DNA of 64,000 nucleotides from Lachnospiraceae bacterium. Lineage in GTDB: Bacteria > Bacillota > Clostridia > Lachnospirales > Lachnospiraceae. Shown piece after piece: positions 34,934 through 44,574 of this stretch. A program made the position numbers and the translations under genes. The notes beneath the pieces are model-generated. The model had not been told where the DNA came from. It did no database searches and saw only the letters and a program-made list of their open reading frames with translations. Every line of letters begins with the position of its first letter. Position 1 is the stretch's first letter. The stretch spans positions 10,397 through 74,396 of the forward strand of contig VSNO01000003.1 in assembly GCA_009774375.1 (NCBI GenBank). Direction: 5' to 3'.

Positions 34934-36759
34934 TGGATGACCACACAGGAGTAAAAGCGGCAAAAGTGTGTGGTGCTGTTGTTTTTACCTGTTTGCTTGC
35001 GCTGCTTTTGATTGTCCGGTTTGACTTTTATTATGATCTGAATGATGATACCATGATCAAGGATATCGTGTCGGGCGCTTATACAGGCCACCCCAGCGGC
35101 TACTGTATACAGATGCTGTATCCCTTGGCGTGGTGTCTTGCGCTTTTTTACAGAGCCATTCCGTCTGTTCCATGGTATGGCTTGTTTTTGTGTCTGTGTC
35201 AGTTTGGCGTGCTGTTTCTGATCGCAGCGAGGCTGCTCCTCCTGTCGCGGAGGCTGCGGACGGGGATCCTGGCGCTCGCCGCGGAGGCGGTTTTCGTGTG
35301 CGGGCTGTTTCTGCGGCAGTTCGTGGTGGTGCAGTACAGTGTCACCTCCGGGATCTGTATGGCGGGTGCGGTATTTTTATTCCTCACGGCGCCCAGGGCG
35401 GACAAGCCGTCCGTGTTTTTCAGACAGAACCTGCAGCCGCTGTTTCTGGTCCTGCTCTCCTTTCTGATCCGGACGGAGGTGTGTATCATGCTGCTGCCGT
35501 TTCTGCTGCTTGCAGGGCTTGTGAAATGGTGCGGTGAGGACCGGTTTTTCACGTCGGTGAATCTCAGGAAGTACATCACGCTGATCGTCACGGCGTTTCT
35601 GTGCTTTGCGGCAGTGTATTCCCTGGATCTGGTCGCGTACAGGGGAAGCGAGTGGGTCAGCTTCCGCAAGTTTTTTGATGCGCGGACAAAACTGTATGAT
35701 TTTTATGGACTGCCGGATTATGAGGATAACAGAGCCTTTTATGAGTCGATCGGCCTGTCGCGGGAATCCTACACGCTCCTGGAAAATTATAATTTTGCCC
35801 TGGATGAGTCGATCGACACATGGAGGCTGGAGGCCATCGTGGCATATCAGGAGCAGCTGGCAGAGGAGGGAAGGGGACTTCACGATACGTTTGGCTTTGT
35901 CAGCAGAAACAGTGTGAAGCAGGCGCTGTGGAAATACAGGGAGCAGCTGCAGGAGAACCTGCCGCCGGCGGGAGCGGCGGTGATCCTGATGTACCTGCTG
36001 TATCTGATCCTGTGCGTGGCGCCTGCAAAGGGCAGGCGGCGTGCGGGAGCGGTGCTGAAGATCGTGTCCCTTCTGGCGGTCCGGAGTATCTTATGGCTGT
36101 ATCTGTGCATGGTGGACCGGGTGCTCGACCGGGTGACGATGCCGCTTCTGATCATGGAGTTCGCCGTGCTGACCGCCTTTTTGATCTGTGACAGCGTGAC
36201 GGGGAGCGCAAAGGACTGTGCGGGCAGGCGGTTTCGGATGGCGGGAGCTGTCAGCTGTCTGCTGTGCGTCGTCGGCGCGCTGGCCGCACTCGTGGCGAAT
36301 CAGCAGAGCGTGCGGACAGAGTATGGCAGGCGGGCGGCAGCGGACGAGCGATGGGAGGCAATGATGGATTATTGCCGGAAAAATGGAAATAATTATTATA
36401 TAATCGACGTGTATTCCTCCACTTCATACCAGGGGGCTCCGTACTCGGAAAAGATGTTTGCCGGTGCGGGCAGCGCGTACAAGAATTTTGATCTCTGCGG
36501 AGGGTGGGCGGCGAAAAGCCCGCTCGCGAGGCAGAAGCTTGAGAGGCATCATCTTAAGGATATCCAGAGTGCGCTCTGCAGTCCTAAGGCAGGCGCGTAC
36601 TTTATAGCGGATGCGGGCAAGGATCTAGGCTGGCTCGCACAATACTACGCAAAGCGGGGGATCGCGATAGAGCTGAGGCGTGTCGACCAGATACGGACGG
36701 GATCGGCAGAACCGGCATTTGATGTATATGAACTGGTAGGTCAGACAGGGAAAGGGTAG
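34930..36759 (+). CDS. Polytopic membrane protein, GT-C-like
   Basis: A 609-residue protein with roughly twelve hydrophobic segments and a C-terminal extracytoplasmic part (about 470-609). After the first helix comes YYDLNDDTMI followed by a conserved-looking GHPSG; an acidic pair in the first outer loop is where GT-C glycosyltransferases hold the lipid-linked donor. I cannot assign it to a named family. Its translational coupling to the wecE-like gene and nearness to a GtrB-like gene suggest a role in adding a sugar outside the membrane. Confidence 0.6.
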   Translation: MMDDHTGVKAAKVCGAVVFTCLLALLLIVRFDFYYDLNDDTMIKDIVSGAYTGHPSGYCIQMLYPLAWCLALFYRAIPSVPWYGLFLCLCQFGVLFLIAARLLLLSRRLRTGILALAAEAVFVCGLFLRQFVVVQYSVTSGICMAGAVFLFLTAPRADKPSVFFRQNLQPLFLVLLSFLIRTEVCIMLLPFLLLAGLVKWCGEDRFFTSVNLRKYITLIVTAFLCFAAVYSLDLVAYRGSEWVSFRKFFDARTKLYDFYGLPDYEDNRAFYESIGLSRESYTLLENYNFALDESIDTWRLEAIVAYQEQLAEEGRGLHDTFGFVSRNSVKQALWKYREQLQENLPPAGAAVILMYLLYLILCVAPAKGRRRAGAVLKIVSLLAVRSILWLYLCMVDRVLDRVTMPLLIMEFAVLTAFLICDSVTGSAKDCAGRRFRMAGAVSCLLCVVGALAALVANQQSVRTEYGRRAAADERWEAMMDYCRKNGNNYYIIDVYSSTSYQGAPYSEKMFAGAGSAYKNFDLCGGWAAKSPLARQKLERHHLKDIQSALCSPKAGAYFIADAGKDLGWLAQYYAKRGIAIELRRVDQIRTGSAEPAFDVYELVGQTGKG

Positions 36760-36769
36760 GGAAATAGGC

Positions 36770-37312
36770 ATGGAACCGATGAAAAAGGATTTGGTGATAA
36801 AGGGAGAGCAGATCTATCTGAGGCCGATCACGGCAGATGACACGGAGATGGCGGTGCACTGGCGGAACCGGCCGGTGGTGGTGGAAAACTTTATCTATCG
36901 GAAACCTGTCACCCGTGCAGACCACGAGAACTGGCTGGTGAACAAGGTTCTGAAAGGACTGGTGCATCAGTTTATCGTGTGCAGGAATGAGGATGATATG
37001 CCGTTGGGCTCGATCTATCTTCAGAATTTTGAGGAGGAGAACCGGAAGGCAGAGTGGGGCATCTATCTGGGTGAGGAGCAGGCGTACGGGAGAGGGATCG
37101 GGACGGAGGCGGCAAAGCTGGTGCTGGATTATGCCTTTACCGCGCTCGGGATGCACAAGGTCGTGTCGCGCGTGCTCGCGCGGAACAGGGCAAGCGTCCG
37201 CATGAACGAGAAGGCGGGGTATGTGCAGGAGGCCTATTTGAGGGATGAGCTCTTTCTGGATGGACGATATGAGGATCTGATCCTGTTTGGAGCCATCAAT
37301 CCTAATGGATAA
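36770..37312 (+). CDS. GNAT N-acetyltransferase (RimJ/RimL type)
   Basis: A 180-residue GNAT with IYLRPITADDTEM near the start, and the acetyl-CoA loop EQAYGRGIGTEA around residues 103-114, followed by VLARNRASVRMNEKAGY, the typical end of the fold. In a cluster with a WecE-type aminotransferase three genes upstream or less, acetylation of the new 4-amino group (as WecD or FdtC do) is the likeliest role. Protein acetylation cannot be excluded from sequence alone. Confidence 0.75.
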   Translation: MEPMKKDLVIKGEQIYLRPITADDTEMAVHWRNRPVVVENFIYRKPVTRADHENWLVNKVLKGLVHQFIVCRNEDDMPLGSIYLQNFEEENRKAEWGIYLGEEQAYGRGIGTEAAKLVLDYAFTALGMHKVVSRVLARNRASVRMNEKAGYVQEAYLRDELFLDGRYEDLILFGAINPNG

Positions 37313-37346
37313 AAGATTTCGGAAAGTTTAAGGAGATCAGGAAACT

Positions 37347-38291
37347 ATGAGTAAGATAAGCTTTGTCATTCCATGTTATCGAAGTGCAAAGACGATCAGC
37401 GGAGTCGTGGCGGAGATCCAGGACACGATGGCATCCATGCCGGAATATGTCTACGATATCTTTCTGGTAAACGACTGCTCGCCGGATGATACCTATGAGG
37501 TGATCAGGGCATTGTGCAGACAGAACGGGAATATCACGGGGATCAGCCTGGCGAAGAACTTCGGACAGCATGCGGCGCTGATGGCGGGACTGCGCAGATC
37601 GGACGGCGATATCGTGGTCTGCCTGGACGATGATGGACAGACGCCGGCTGACGAGGTGGGGAAACTGCTTGCAGGGATCGAGAATGGCAGTGACGTGGTC
37701 TATGCAAGCTATGAGAACAAAAAGCACAGTGCATTCCGCAACTTCGGCACCTGGATGAATGATATCATGACGAGGGTGATGCTTGGAAAGCCGAAGAACC
37801 TGCATCTGACGAGCTACTTTGCCGCGAGGCGCTTTGTGGTTGACAGTATGCTGAAATATGAGAACAGTTATCCGTATATCATCGGGCTGGTGCTGCGCGC
37901 CACCAGGAATATCGCAAACGTTCCTGTGCGGCACAGAAGCCGTGAGAGCGGAACCTCGGGATATACGATCAAAAAGCTGCTGGGGCTGTGGTTTAACGGG
38001 TTTACGGCATTCTCGATCTTTCCGCTGCGGGTCGCAACTGTGACAGGTGTTATTTTTTCGGGCGCGGGTTTCATCTACGGGATCTACACGATCGTGAAAA
38101 AATTTGTCAACCCGGACGTGCCGCTGGGATTCAGTTCGCTCATGGCGGCAGTGGTCTTCATCGGCGGTATGCTGATGATCATGCTGGGGCTGATCGGGGA
38201 ATATATCGGGCGCATTTATATCAGCATCAACAATTCGCCGCAGTATGTGATCCGGGAGGAGACGGGCAGGGAGAAGTTAGATGAAGATTAG
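37347..38291 (+). CDS. GtrB/ArnC-like polyprenyl-phosphate glycosyltransferase (GT2)
   Basis: A 314-residue GT2 with SFVIPCYRSA, VNDCSPDDTY and CLDDDGQTP (the metal site, DDDxQ), and two C-terminal membrane helices near 230-255 and 265-290. It has the layout of GtrB/ArnC enzymes that load undecaprenyl phosphate with a hexose or amino sugar. The next genes encode several GT-C-like proteins able to use such donors. It has an AAGGAGATCAGG site and overlaps the next gene by 11 bases. It is the last clearly GC-rich gene before the AT-rich segment. Confidence 0.87.
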   Translation: MSKISFVIPCYRSAKTISGVVAEIQDTMASMPEYVYDIFLVNDCSPDDTYEVIRALCRQNGNITGISLAKNFGQHAALMAGLRRSDGDIVVCLDDDGQTPADEVGKLLAGIENGSDVVYASYENKKHSAFRNFGTWMNDIMTRVMLGKPKNLHLTSYFAARRFVVDSMLKYENSYPYIIGLVLRATRNIANVPVRHRSRESGTSGYTIKKLLGLWFNGFTAFSIFPLRVATVTGVIFSGAGFIYGIYTIVKKFVNPDVPLGFSSLMAAVVFIGGMLMIMLGLIGEYIGRIYISINNSPQYVIREETGREKLDED

Positions 38292-40590
38292 ACTGTACAA
38301 AAATGATAAAATATTGCTGGCTGCTGAGTTGTTGTTTATGGTAGTGTATGTGATATCCATGTGCGGCGGAAAAAAGATCTATGAATTGAATTCATCGAAT
38401 CTTGAAATATACAATGACAATGTGGTCTATTTACCGGAAGAGGGCGCCTATACGATTCAAAGCGGCGAGGGAGAAGCACAGGAAAATGCGATGATCGGTA
38501 TTGCAAAAATGGAAATTGACAGAGGGGCTTATGAGGTTGTGGTCCGGTATAAAAGCAATACGGAAATCAACGGTCAGACAGATAATTGTGAGAATCAGGC
38601 CGGAGCGCTCAGGATTCATTCTTATAAAAATCCCAAGGAAGTGGGATATAATACGATACAGCTTGTTGATGGGGCCAGTGTAAAAACAGACAGGTTGTGG
38701 ATCACTTCTCTGGGCAGCATTCAGGATCTTGACGTTAAAGTGTACTATAATGGGTACGGCACATTAAAGATCGAACAGATCGTATTTGAAGAACTGATGA
38801 TCTGGCGTGTGACGTGTGTGATGAGATGGATATTGATTTTTATAGTCCTGGATTTTATCTATTTTTATTTTGTGCGCAGAAATGATTACAAGGACAAACA
38901 TATCCTGGCGGGACTAGCGTTCATGGTCGTGTTTTCTAGTCTATTGACTTTTCAGGATTATGTTATGGGGGGACATGATCTGTCCTTTCATCTGATGCGG
39001 ATTCTATCGATCGGAAGATTAATTGCTTCAGGGAAATGGATTGCCCCGATTCAGGCGGATATGGCAAATGGCTATGGATATGCGGCACCGATATTTTACG
39101 GACAGATCTTTCTCTACATACCGGCTGTTTTGTACAATATGGCAATACCGCTGCACATATGTTATCAGATTTATGTTGTGTGTGTGAATATAGCAACCTG
39201 TCTTGTCAGTTATTTTTGTTTTAAAGCTATCGCAAAGAATAAAGAAATTGCACTATTTGGTGCATACTGTTATCAGATGAGTGCCTATCGTATCATCGAT
39301 ATCTACATAAGGGCAGCTTTGGGTGAGTATACGGCAATGATTTTCCTGCCGCTGGTATTGTATGGATTTTATAGAATTTACACATTCGAAACGGAAAAAC
39401 TGACGATCCGGGATACGCTGTGTATCATTTTGGGTCTTACTGGCATCATACAGAGCCATTTGCTCACGGCAGAACTGACAGCGTTTGCGATCATAGTGTT
39501 CTGCATTGCCTTGTTTCGAAAAACTTTACAGCGGCATCGCTTTTTATTATTGACCAAAGCAGCGTTACTGACTCTTTTATGTAATCTTGGATTTTTATTG
39601 CCTCTTTTGGAGTCTATGAAGATGGATATCGCAGTTAATGCAAAGACTATGGGAAACATGCAGGAGCTCGGTACAGCCATGTATCAGGTGTTTGGTATGT
39701 TTATGGATCCTGATGAGACGTATACGCTGGGACTTGGATTGATAGTGGGTGCTGCTGTTTACTGCTGGTGTTTTGTCAGGCGGTTTGAGTGGGGGCTTGA
39801 GAAAAATGTACTTTTAAGAGCCGGGGTGCCTGCGTTTATTATACTTGTTTTTTCAGTTTTGTTCTCATTTTCCGCATTTCCATGGGATTCGATCGTCACT
39901 GCCAGTGGAGTGATTGGCATGTTGGGACGATTTGCAGGTGTTATCCAGTTCCCATGGAGGTTTCATATTGTGTCGACAATATTATGCGTATTTCTTGCTG
40001 TGTTGGGAATTTCGATATTATATGAGAGCGGACATAAAAAATCAGGAGCTATTGCTGCCGGTACCATCGCAATGTTACTGGCATTGAATGTAGGGCTCTA
40101 TTTTGTGCAATATCCCAATATTGCGATGACAACAAAAATGTATGCTGCCGTGGATGATGCATTTTCGGTTGCAGTAGTTTCTGGAGGTGAATACCGGCTG
40201 GAAGGGACTGATTTTGAACTTTGTAAGACAAGGGAGATCATAGCGGAAGACCAGGCAGTGGAGGTTACGGATTATCAAAGTGATCAGGGAGATACGTTAT
40301 TTACATGCATTAATCAGGGGGATACGCCTAAGTACGTGGAGATTCCGGTCTTCTGCTATGACAATTATTGTGCTTATGACAGGGAACAAGGTGATCTGCT
40401 GACTTTGGAAAAGGGTACAAACAATAGAATACGGATTTGGATTCCGGGGGGATATCACGGGGAAGTTTGTGTAATATATAGGATTCCGACATCCTGGAGG
40501 GTATCTTATCTGGTTTCTGCTTTGACAATGATGGGTATTATTGCAGGTCTTTTTTTACAGCGCAATGGCAGGAGGCAAAAACGTGAGTAG
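38281..40590 (+). CDS. Large polytopic membrane protein (YfhO/PTPS_related-like)
   Basis: A 769-residue protein: one N-terminal helix, an outer domain of about 130 residues, then about eleven helices from residue 175 to 620, a further outer domain and a final helix. The GGHDLSFHLMRI motif after a helix near residue 220 is typical of GT-C-like proteins annotated as 'PTPS_related' or YfhO-like. Such proteins probably transfer sugars from polyprenyl-phosphate donors. The gene is much AT-richer than the GT2 gene it overlaps. Exact function is unknown. Confidence 0.65.
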   Translation: MKIRLYKNDKILLAAELLFMVVYVISMCGGKKIYELNSSNLEIYNDNVVYLPEEGAYTIQSGEGEAQENAMIGIAKMEIDRGAYEVVVRYKSNTEINGQTDNCENQAGALRIHSYKNPKEVGYNTIQLVDGASVKTDRLWITSLGSIQDLDVKVYYNGYGTLKIEQIVFEELMIWRVTCVMRWILIFIVLDFIYFYFVRRNDYKDKHILAGLAFMVVFSSLLTFQDYVMGGHDLSFHLMRILSIGRLIASGKWIAPIQADMANGYGYAAPIFYGQIFLYIPAVLYNMAIPLHICYQIYVVCVNIATCLVSYFCFKAIAKNKEIALFGAYCYQMSAYRIIDIYIRAALGEYTAMIFLPLVLYGFYRIYTFETEKLTIRDTLCIILGLTGIIQSHLLTAELTAFAIIVFCIALFRKTLQRHRFLLLTKAALLTLLCNLGFLLPLLESMKMDIAVNAKTMGNMQELGTAMYQVFGMFMDPDETYTLGLGLIVGAAVYCWCFVRRFEWGLEKNVLLRAGVPAFIILVFSVLFSFSAFPWDSIVTASGVIGMLGRFAGVIQFPWRFHIVSTILCVFLAVLGISILYESGHKKSGAIAAGTIAMLLALNVGLYFVQYPNIAMTTKMYAAVDDAFSVAVVSGGEYRLEGTDFELCKTREIIAEDQAVEVTDYQSDQGDTLFTCINQGDTPKYVEIPVFCYDNYCAYDREQGDLLTLEKGTNNRIRIWIPGGYHGEVCVIYRIPTSWRVSYLVSALTMMGIIAGLFLQRNGRRQKRE

Positions 40591-41989
40591 AAAGAAGTCA
40601 GTTATTCTGGTAGTGTTATTTGCATTGATGTACATCAGTCTGATATTCAATAAAAATATATGGACAGATGAAGCATATACAATGGAATTAGTGAGGGAGA
40701 ATCATTTCTGGGGAATTATTCAGAATACGGCAAATGATGTGCATCCGCCTTTGTATTATCTGATCGTAAAATGTTTCGTGCTTTTCTTGGGCGATGCGTT
40801 TTGGGTTTACAAGGTGGTTTCAGTTATTCCGATGGTGCTGGCGATGGTGCTGGCGTTTTCACATGTAAGACCATGGTTTGGAGAGAATACAGCCACGCTG
40901 TATCTGATCATGCTCAATGCAATCCCGTGTATGCTTGAATATGTTGTGCAGATGCGTATGTATAGCTGGGCGTTATTTTTTGTCACATGGGCAGGTCTTG
41001 GCGCATATGGCATGTGCCGGTCAGAATCCCGCCGAATGAGAAGAAGCAGCTGCCTGCAGTTGACAGCTGCAGGCATTTTGGGATGTTACACACACACCTA
41101 TGCGATGCTGAGTTGTGTCTGCATTTACAGTATATTGTGTATTTATGCGTTTTTTGTAGGAAGAAAAAAGAAAGATCATAGCCTGATCATCTCTTGTCTG
41201 GTATCTGGTTGTGCAGTGGCAGTGTGTTATATGCCATGGCTTGCTGTTTTGATCAGGCAGACAATGAGCCGGATTGAAAATTACTGGATTGAGCCGTTGA
41301 CCTGGAAGGTTATTAGCGGCTATCCTGATTATCTGTTTGCATCGAGGATACCCGGCTCTACTGTGATGTATCTGATTTTGTGCGGCGTTGCGGTGCTGAT
41401 CTGTATCCGGCAATGCAGGAAAGGGATACAAGAGAACACTGAGGGGGGGACGGCGCTGCTGATGCTGGCCATTCCTGTGATGACAGCGGTAATCGGCATT
41501 GTTGTGTCTGTACTGGTAACTCCTTTTTTTATCGCAAGGTATCTGGTGCCGTGCATGGGGCTTTTTGCGTTGTTTCTGGCACTGGCTTTTCATAGAGAGC
41601 AAAGATCTGTTCAGATTTTACTTGGTATATTTGGGATGCTTGTGGTATTAAACTCATATCAGAAAAATTATGAAACGGAATATCATAGTACACATACAGA
41701 TGAGTTGCTCCGCTATATGGATGAACACTTGGGACAGGAGGATATCATTGTATACAATTATGAAGCGTATGGCTTTATATATAATATTTATTTCCCAGAC
41801 AGGGTGAAGTTTTTAAGCAATATGGATTTTTCGGGTGATTACGGTTCCATCTGGTATTTTGACAGTTGTGTGACGCCATGGCTTGATTCGCAGGTGTTGG
41901 AACGGTGCGGTCTGGAAAAAGAATTTGTCATGACGACAGGAATCGAACAGAACGAATTTCAGCTGTATCATATAAGTCATAAGGAATAA
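40583..41989 (+). CDS. GT-C glycosyltransferase, PMT_2/ArnT-like (GT39/GT83 group)
   Basis: A 468-residue membrane protein with WTDEAYT after the first helix (Asp29/Glu30) and NDVHPPLYY (about 51-59): the DE pair and the HPPLY motif are hallmarks of dolichyl- and undecaprenyl-phosphate-dependent GT-C enzymes. About ten helices and a short C-terminal outer domain follow. The start is taken as the GTG at 40583 because AGGAGG lies at 40570-40575; an earlier frame start at 40541 would lie deep in the preceding gene. It is a natural partner for the GtrB-like enzyme at 37347. Confidence 0.8.
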   Translation: MSRKKSVILVVLFALMYISLIFNKNIWTDEAYTMELVRENHFWGIIQNTANDVHPPLYYLIVKCFVLFLGDAFWVYKVVSVIPMVLAMVLAFSHVRPWFGENTATLYLIMLNAIPCMLEYVVQMRMYSWALFFVTWAGLGAYGMCRSESRRMRRSSCLQLTAAGILGCYTHTYAMLSCVCIYSILCIYAFFVGRKKKDHSLIISCLVSGCAVAVCYMPWLAVLIRQTMSRIENYWIEPLTWKVISGYPDYLFASRIPGSTVMYLILCGVAVLICIRQCRKGIQENTEGGTALLMLAIPVMTAVIGIVVSVLVTPFFIARYLVPCMGLFALFLALAFHREQRSVQILLGIFGMLVVLNSYQKNYETEYHSTHTDELLRYMDEHLGQEDIIVYNYEAYGFIYNIYFPDRVKFLSNMDFSGDYGSIWYFDSCVTPWLDSQVLERCGLEKEFVMTTGIEQNEFQLYHISHKE

Positions 41990-42006
41990 AAGGAGATGGG
42001 ATCATA

Positions 42007-42663
42007 TTGGAAAAAGGAAAAAAATCAGTGAGCCTTACTCTGGGTATTTTGTTGATTATGGTTCTGATCGTGTCAGACATTACTGGGTGGGTTACAAGAA
42101 ATGTGGAATCAATGAGCAAAGCAGCATATAGACAGAGAGTAGATTCTGTGGCATTTGGATATCAGTTAAAACAAGATTTTGTGCCGCAGCATGAGCTGTT
42201 GGATACGATACAGATTCACGTAGATGCGTCGGGATGTGCGAGGGATCAGGGTGTGATGCAGTTTACAATCCTGGATCAGAATTCAGCGTTGGTCTTTTGT
42301 ACAGAAATTCCCATTTCTGAACTGCCGCAGTTTGGATGGGCAGAGGTGCCTGTTCATACGCAGTTGTCTCTCGGACAGGTCTATACGCTGGTATTGGAAA
42401 GTGTCGGCTGCTTAGATAACGGCCCAGCTGTCTCTTTCGTTGATTCCAGGATTGCAGCGACGACAGAACAGCAGGGGTTTCACCTGGTCTATGCGGATAT
42501 GGAAGTGCAGTATTCAGCATTGCAGGTGGTATTTGGTTATCAAGTTCCCATTAAGCTGTATGAATATCCTGTTTATTTTGTATTTGGTATGCTGCTGATC
42601 CTGTTACTGGCGGACTTGTTCCGATATGGAAGGATTCAAAACAGGGAATTGAGGGAAAAATAA
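42007..42663 (+). CDS. Small membrane protein with an outer beta-rich domain
   Basis: A 218-residue protein with a helix at about 10-28, an extracytoplasmic domain of about 150 residues rich in beta-type sequence, and a second helix near 185-205 with a short basic tail. The start is a TTG behind AGGAGATGGG. No family is recognised. The order helix, beta domain, helix is the same as in the first ~230 residues of the 851-residue protein at 44575, which suggests a detached version of that domain. It lies among GT-C-like genes and may help present substrate or shape the machinery. Confidence 0.55.
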   Translation: MEKGKKSVSLTLGILLIMVLIVSDITGWVTRNVESMSKAAYRQRVDSVAFGYQLKQDFVPQHELLDTIQIHVDASGCARDQGVMQFTILDQNSALVFCTEIPISELPQFGWAEVPVHTQLSLGQVYTLVLESVGCLDNGPAVSFVDSRIAATTEQQGFHLVYADMEVQYSALQVVFGYQVPIKLYEYPVYFVFGMLLILLLADLFRYGRIQNRELREK

Positions 42664-42684
42664 TTAAGGTAAGGATTTATTGAT

Positions 42685-44484
42685 ATGAGCATGGTAAGAA
42701 AAAAGCAGATAATATCGTGTGCGGTATCTTTTTTATGCATATATGCGTTGCCTGAGATGATGGGCTTTACCGGAGAAGAGATCTATCTGACAAACAGTAT
42801 CTTCCTGTTTGTGGCATGGATCGGGCTTGCTGTTCTGATCTGGACGGGGATGGAACGTGTGGACTGGAAAGATCTGCGCGCGAATCTGCTTGCGTTGCTG
42901 CTGGCGGTCGTTTTTTCGGTGTGCATGGCAGTGGGGGCGGATCTTGACAGCATGGAGTATGTTGTCTTTGGCGATATCAGAAGGATCGTGAGTATCTGTT
43001 GTTTTGCGATGGCGCTCACAGTGATCATCAGAGAAGTCTGGAGCTGTATGGACAATGACAGGGGAAATAGTAGTTTTGCATTGGAGGAAGGATATTCGCG
43101 GGGAAGGTTCATGGTCATCGCTGTTGTGCTGCTGTTGTGCTGGATGCCTGTCTTTCTGGCATCGTATCCTGGTTTTTTTGTGTACGATGCACAGGATGAG
43201 GTCAATGAGGTGCTGACGCGCAGCTTCTCGAGTCATCACCCGCTGCTGCATGTATTGCTGCTCGGAGGGATCGTTGCGGCAGTGCACAAGGCAGCAGGCT
43301 CCTATAATCTGGGGATTGCGTGCTATATGGCTTTTCAGATGTGCATCGCGGCGCTTTGCTTTGCATACATGATGGATTTTCTGAAAAAACATCATGTTCA
43401 CAGAGGTTTCAGGATAGTAGTTTTGATTTTTCTTGCCTTTTTTCCGGTGTTTCCGATGTATGTTCTGTGCAGTACAAAGGATACGTTGTTTACGATCGCA
43501 CTTCTGATGCTGGTGCTGTACTTATATGAGTTGCTGACTGACACGGCGAAATTTTTGAAATCATGGCATAAGCAGGCAGGAATTGTTTTAAGCGGTTTCT
43601 TCATGATGAGCCTGCGGCATAACGGGGGGTATGCGTATCTGGTGTTGATGGTTTTTCTGGCGGTTTGGGCGTTTGGGAAGCGGCATGAGATTGTATTCAG
43701 AAAGGTGGCTTGCCTCTTTGCGCTGCCCGTCGTGCTCTGTGTGGGTACGACAGCTCTCATGACCAGCTTGCTGCATGCCAGTCCTGGCGGAAAGCAGGAG
43801 ATGCTGACAGTGCCGATCATGCAATTGACCAGAGTGCATGAGACAGATGCCGGTTCATTTTCCGAGGAGGAGAAGGCGCTGTTATATCAGTATCTGCCTG
43901 AAGAGGCGATGGAGCGCTATACTGCAAAATTGTCAGATCCTGTAAAAGTGCTGTTCAATAATGAGAAATACGGAGAAGATCCGATGGGATTCTGGCGATT
44001 ATGGTTTGGGGCGGGGATTTCCCACATTGGCACGTACATTAATGCGTGGTTATATACAAGCTATGGTTTCTGGTATCCTGACACGATCATTGATGCGTAC
44101 AATGGGATACAGAGACATACGTTTGTCTATGGTGAGAGCAGTTATTTTGGATATGAGACGGAACCTCCAGGAACACGGGAGAGTCGGTTTGCGCTTCTTG
44201 AGGAAGCATACAGGCGGTTGTCTCTGGAGATTACCCAGCAAAAGCTTCCCGTGGTATCAATGTTTTTCTCTCCAGGTTTTATGTTTTGGCTTTATGCGTT
44301 TGCGATTGTCTTTTTCATAAAACGGCGGCAATATAAGAGGGTGCTTACGTTTTCCATTATATTGCTGATATGGCTGACAGTTCTGCTGGGACCGACTTGC
44401 ATGGTAAGATATGTGCTGATATTCTGGTTTGCATATCCTGTATTGGCGGCGATGGTGTTTGAGAAGTACACGGGGTTTGTGTAG
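42685..44484 (+). CDS. DUF6020-like polytopic membrane protein
   Basis: A 599-residue protein with about thirteen hydrophobic segments. YPGFFVYDAQDE followed about 20 residues later by SSHHPLLHVLLLGG resembles the conserved outer-loop region of the DUF6020 family of Gram-positive membrane proteins, which share the GT-C arrangement of acidic and histidine residues in the first large outer loop. SLRHNGGYAYL later is another typical segment. Role in sugar transfer is inferred from this and from the neighbours. Confidence 0.65.
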   Translation: MSMVRKKQIISCAVSFLCIYALPEMMGFTGEEIYLTNSIFLFVAWIGLAVLIWTGMERVDWKDLRANLLALLLAVVFSVCMAVGADLDSMEYVVFGDIRRIVSICCFAMALTVIIREVWSCMDNDRGNSSFALEEGYSRGRFMVIAVVLLLCWMPVFLASYPGFFVYDAQDEVNEVLTRSFSSHHPLLHVLLLGGIVAAVHKAAGSYNLGIACYMAFQMCIAALCFAYMMDFLKKHHVHRGFRIVVLIFLAFFPVFPMYVLCSTKDTLFTIALLMLVLYLYELLTDTAKFLKSWHKQAGIVLSGFFMMSLRHNGGYAYLVLMVFLAVWAFGKRHEIVFRKVACLFALPVVLCVGTTALMTSLLHASPGGKQEMLTVPIMQLTRVHETDAGSFSEEEKALLYQYLPEEAMERYTAKLSDPVKVLFNNEKYGEDPMGFWRLWFGAGISHIGTYINAWLYTSYGFWYPDTIIDAYNGIQRHTFVYGESSYFGYETEPPGTRESRFALLEEAYRRLSLEITQQKLPVVSMFFSPGFMFWLYAFAIVFFIKRRQYKRVLTFSIILLIWLTVLLGPTCMVRYVLIFWFAYPVLAAMVFEKYTGFV

Positions 44485-44495
44485 AGTTGATATCA

Positions 44496-44524
44496 TTGTA
44501 TTCTGTAATTGATTGTGATATACT
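44496..44524 (+). promoter_or_regulatory. Putative sigma-A promoter before the ligase-like gene
   Basis: TTGTAT (44496-44501), 17 bases, TATACT (44519-44524), with TGA immediately before the -10 box (extended -10 pattern). It lies 50 bases before the TTG start at 44575 in an AT-rich gap of 90 bases. Confidence 0.6.
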
Positions 44525-44574
44525 GTGTTAGATCAAGCTTTGGGAACGGGATTATGTAAGAAGGGGAGATCATA

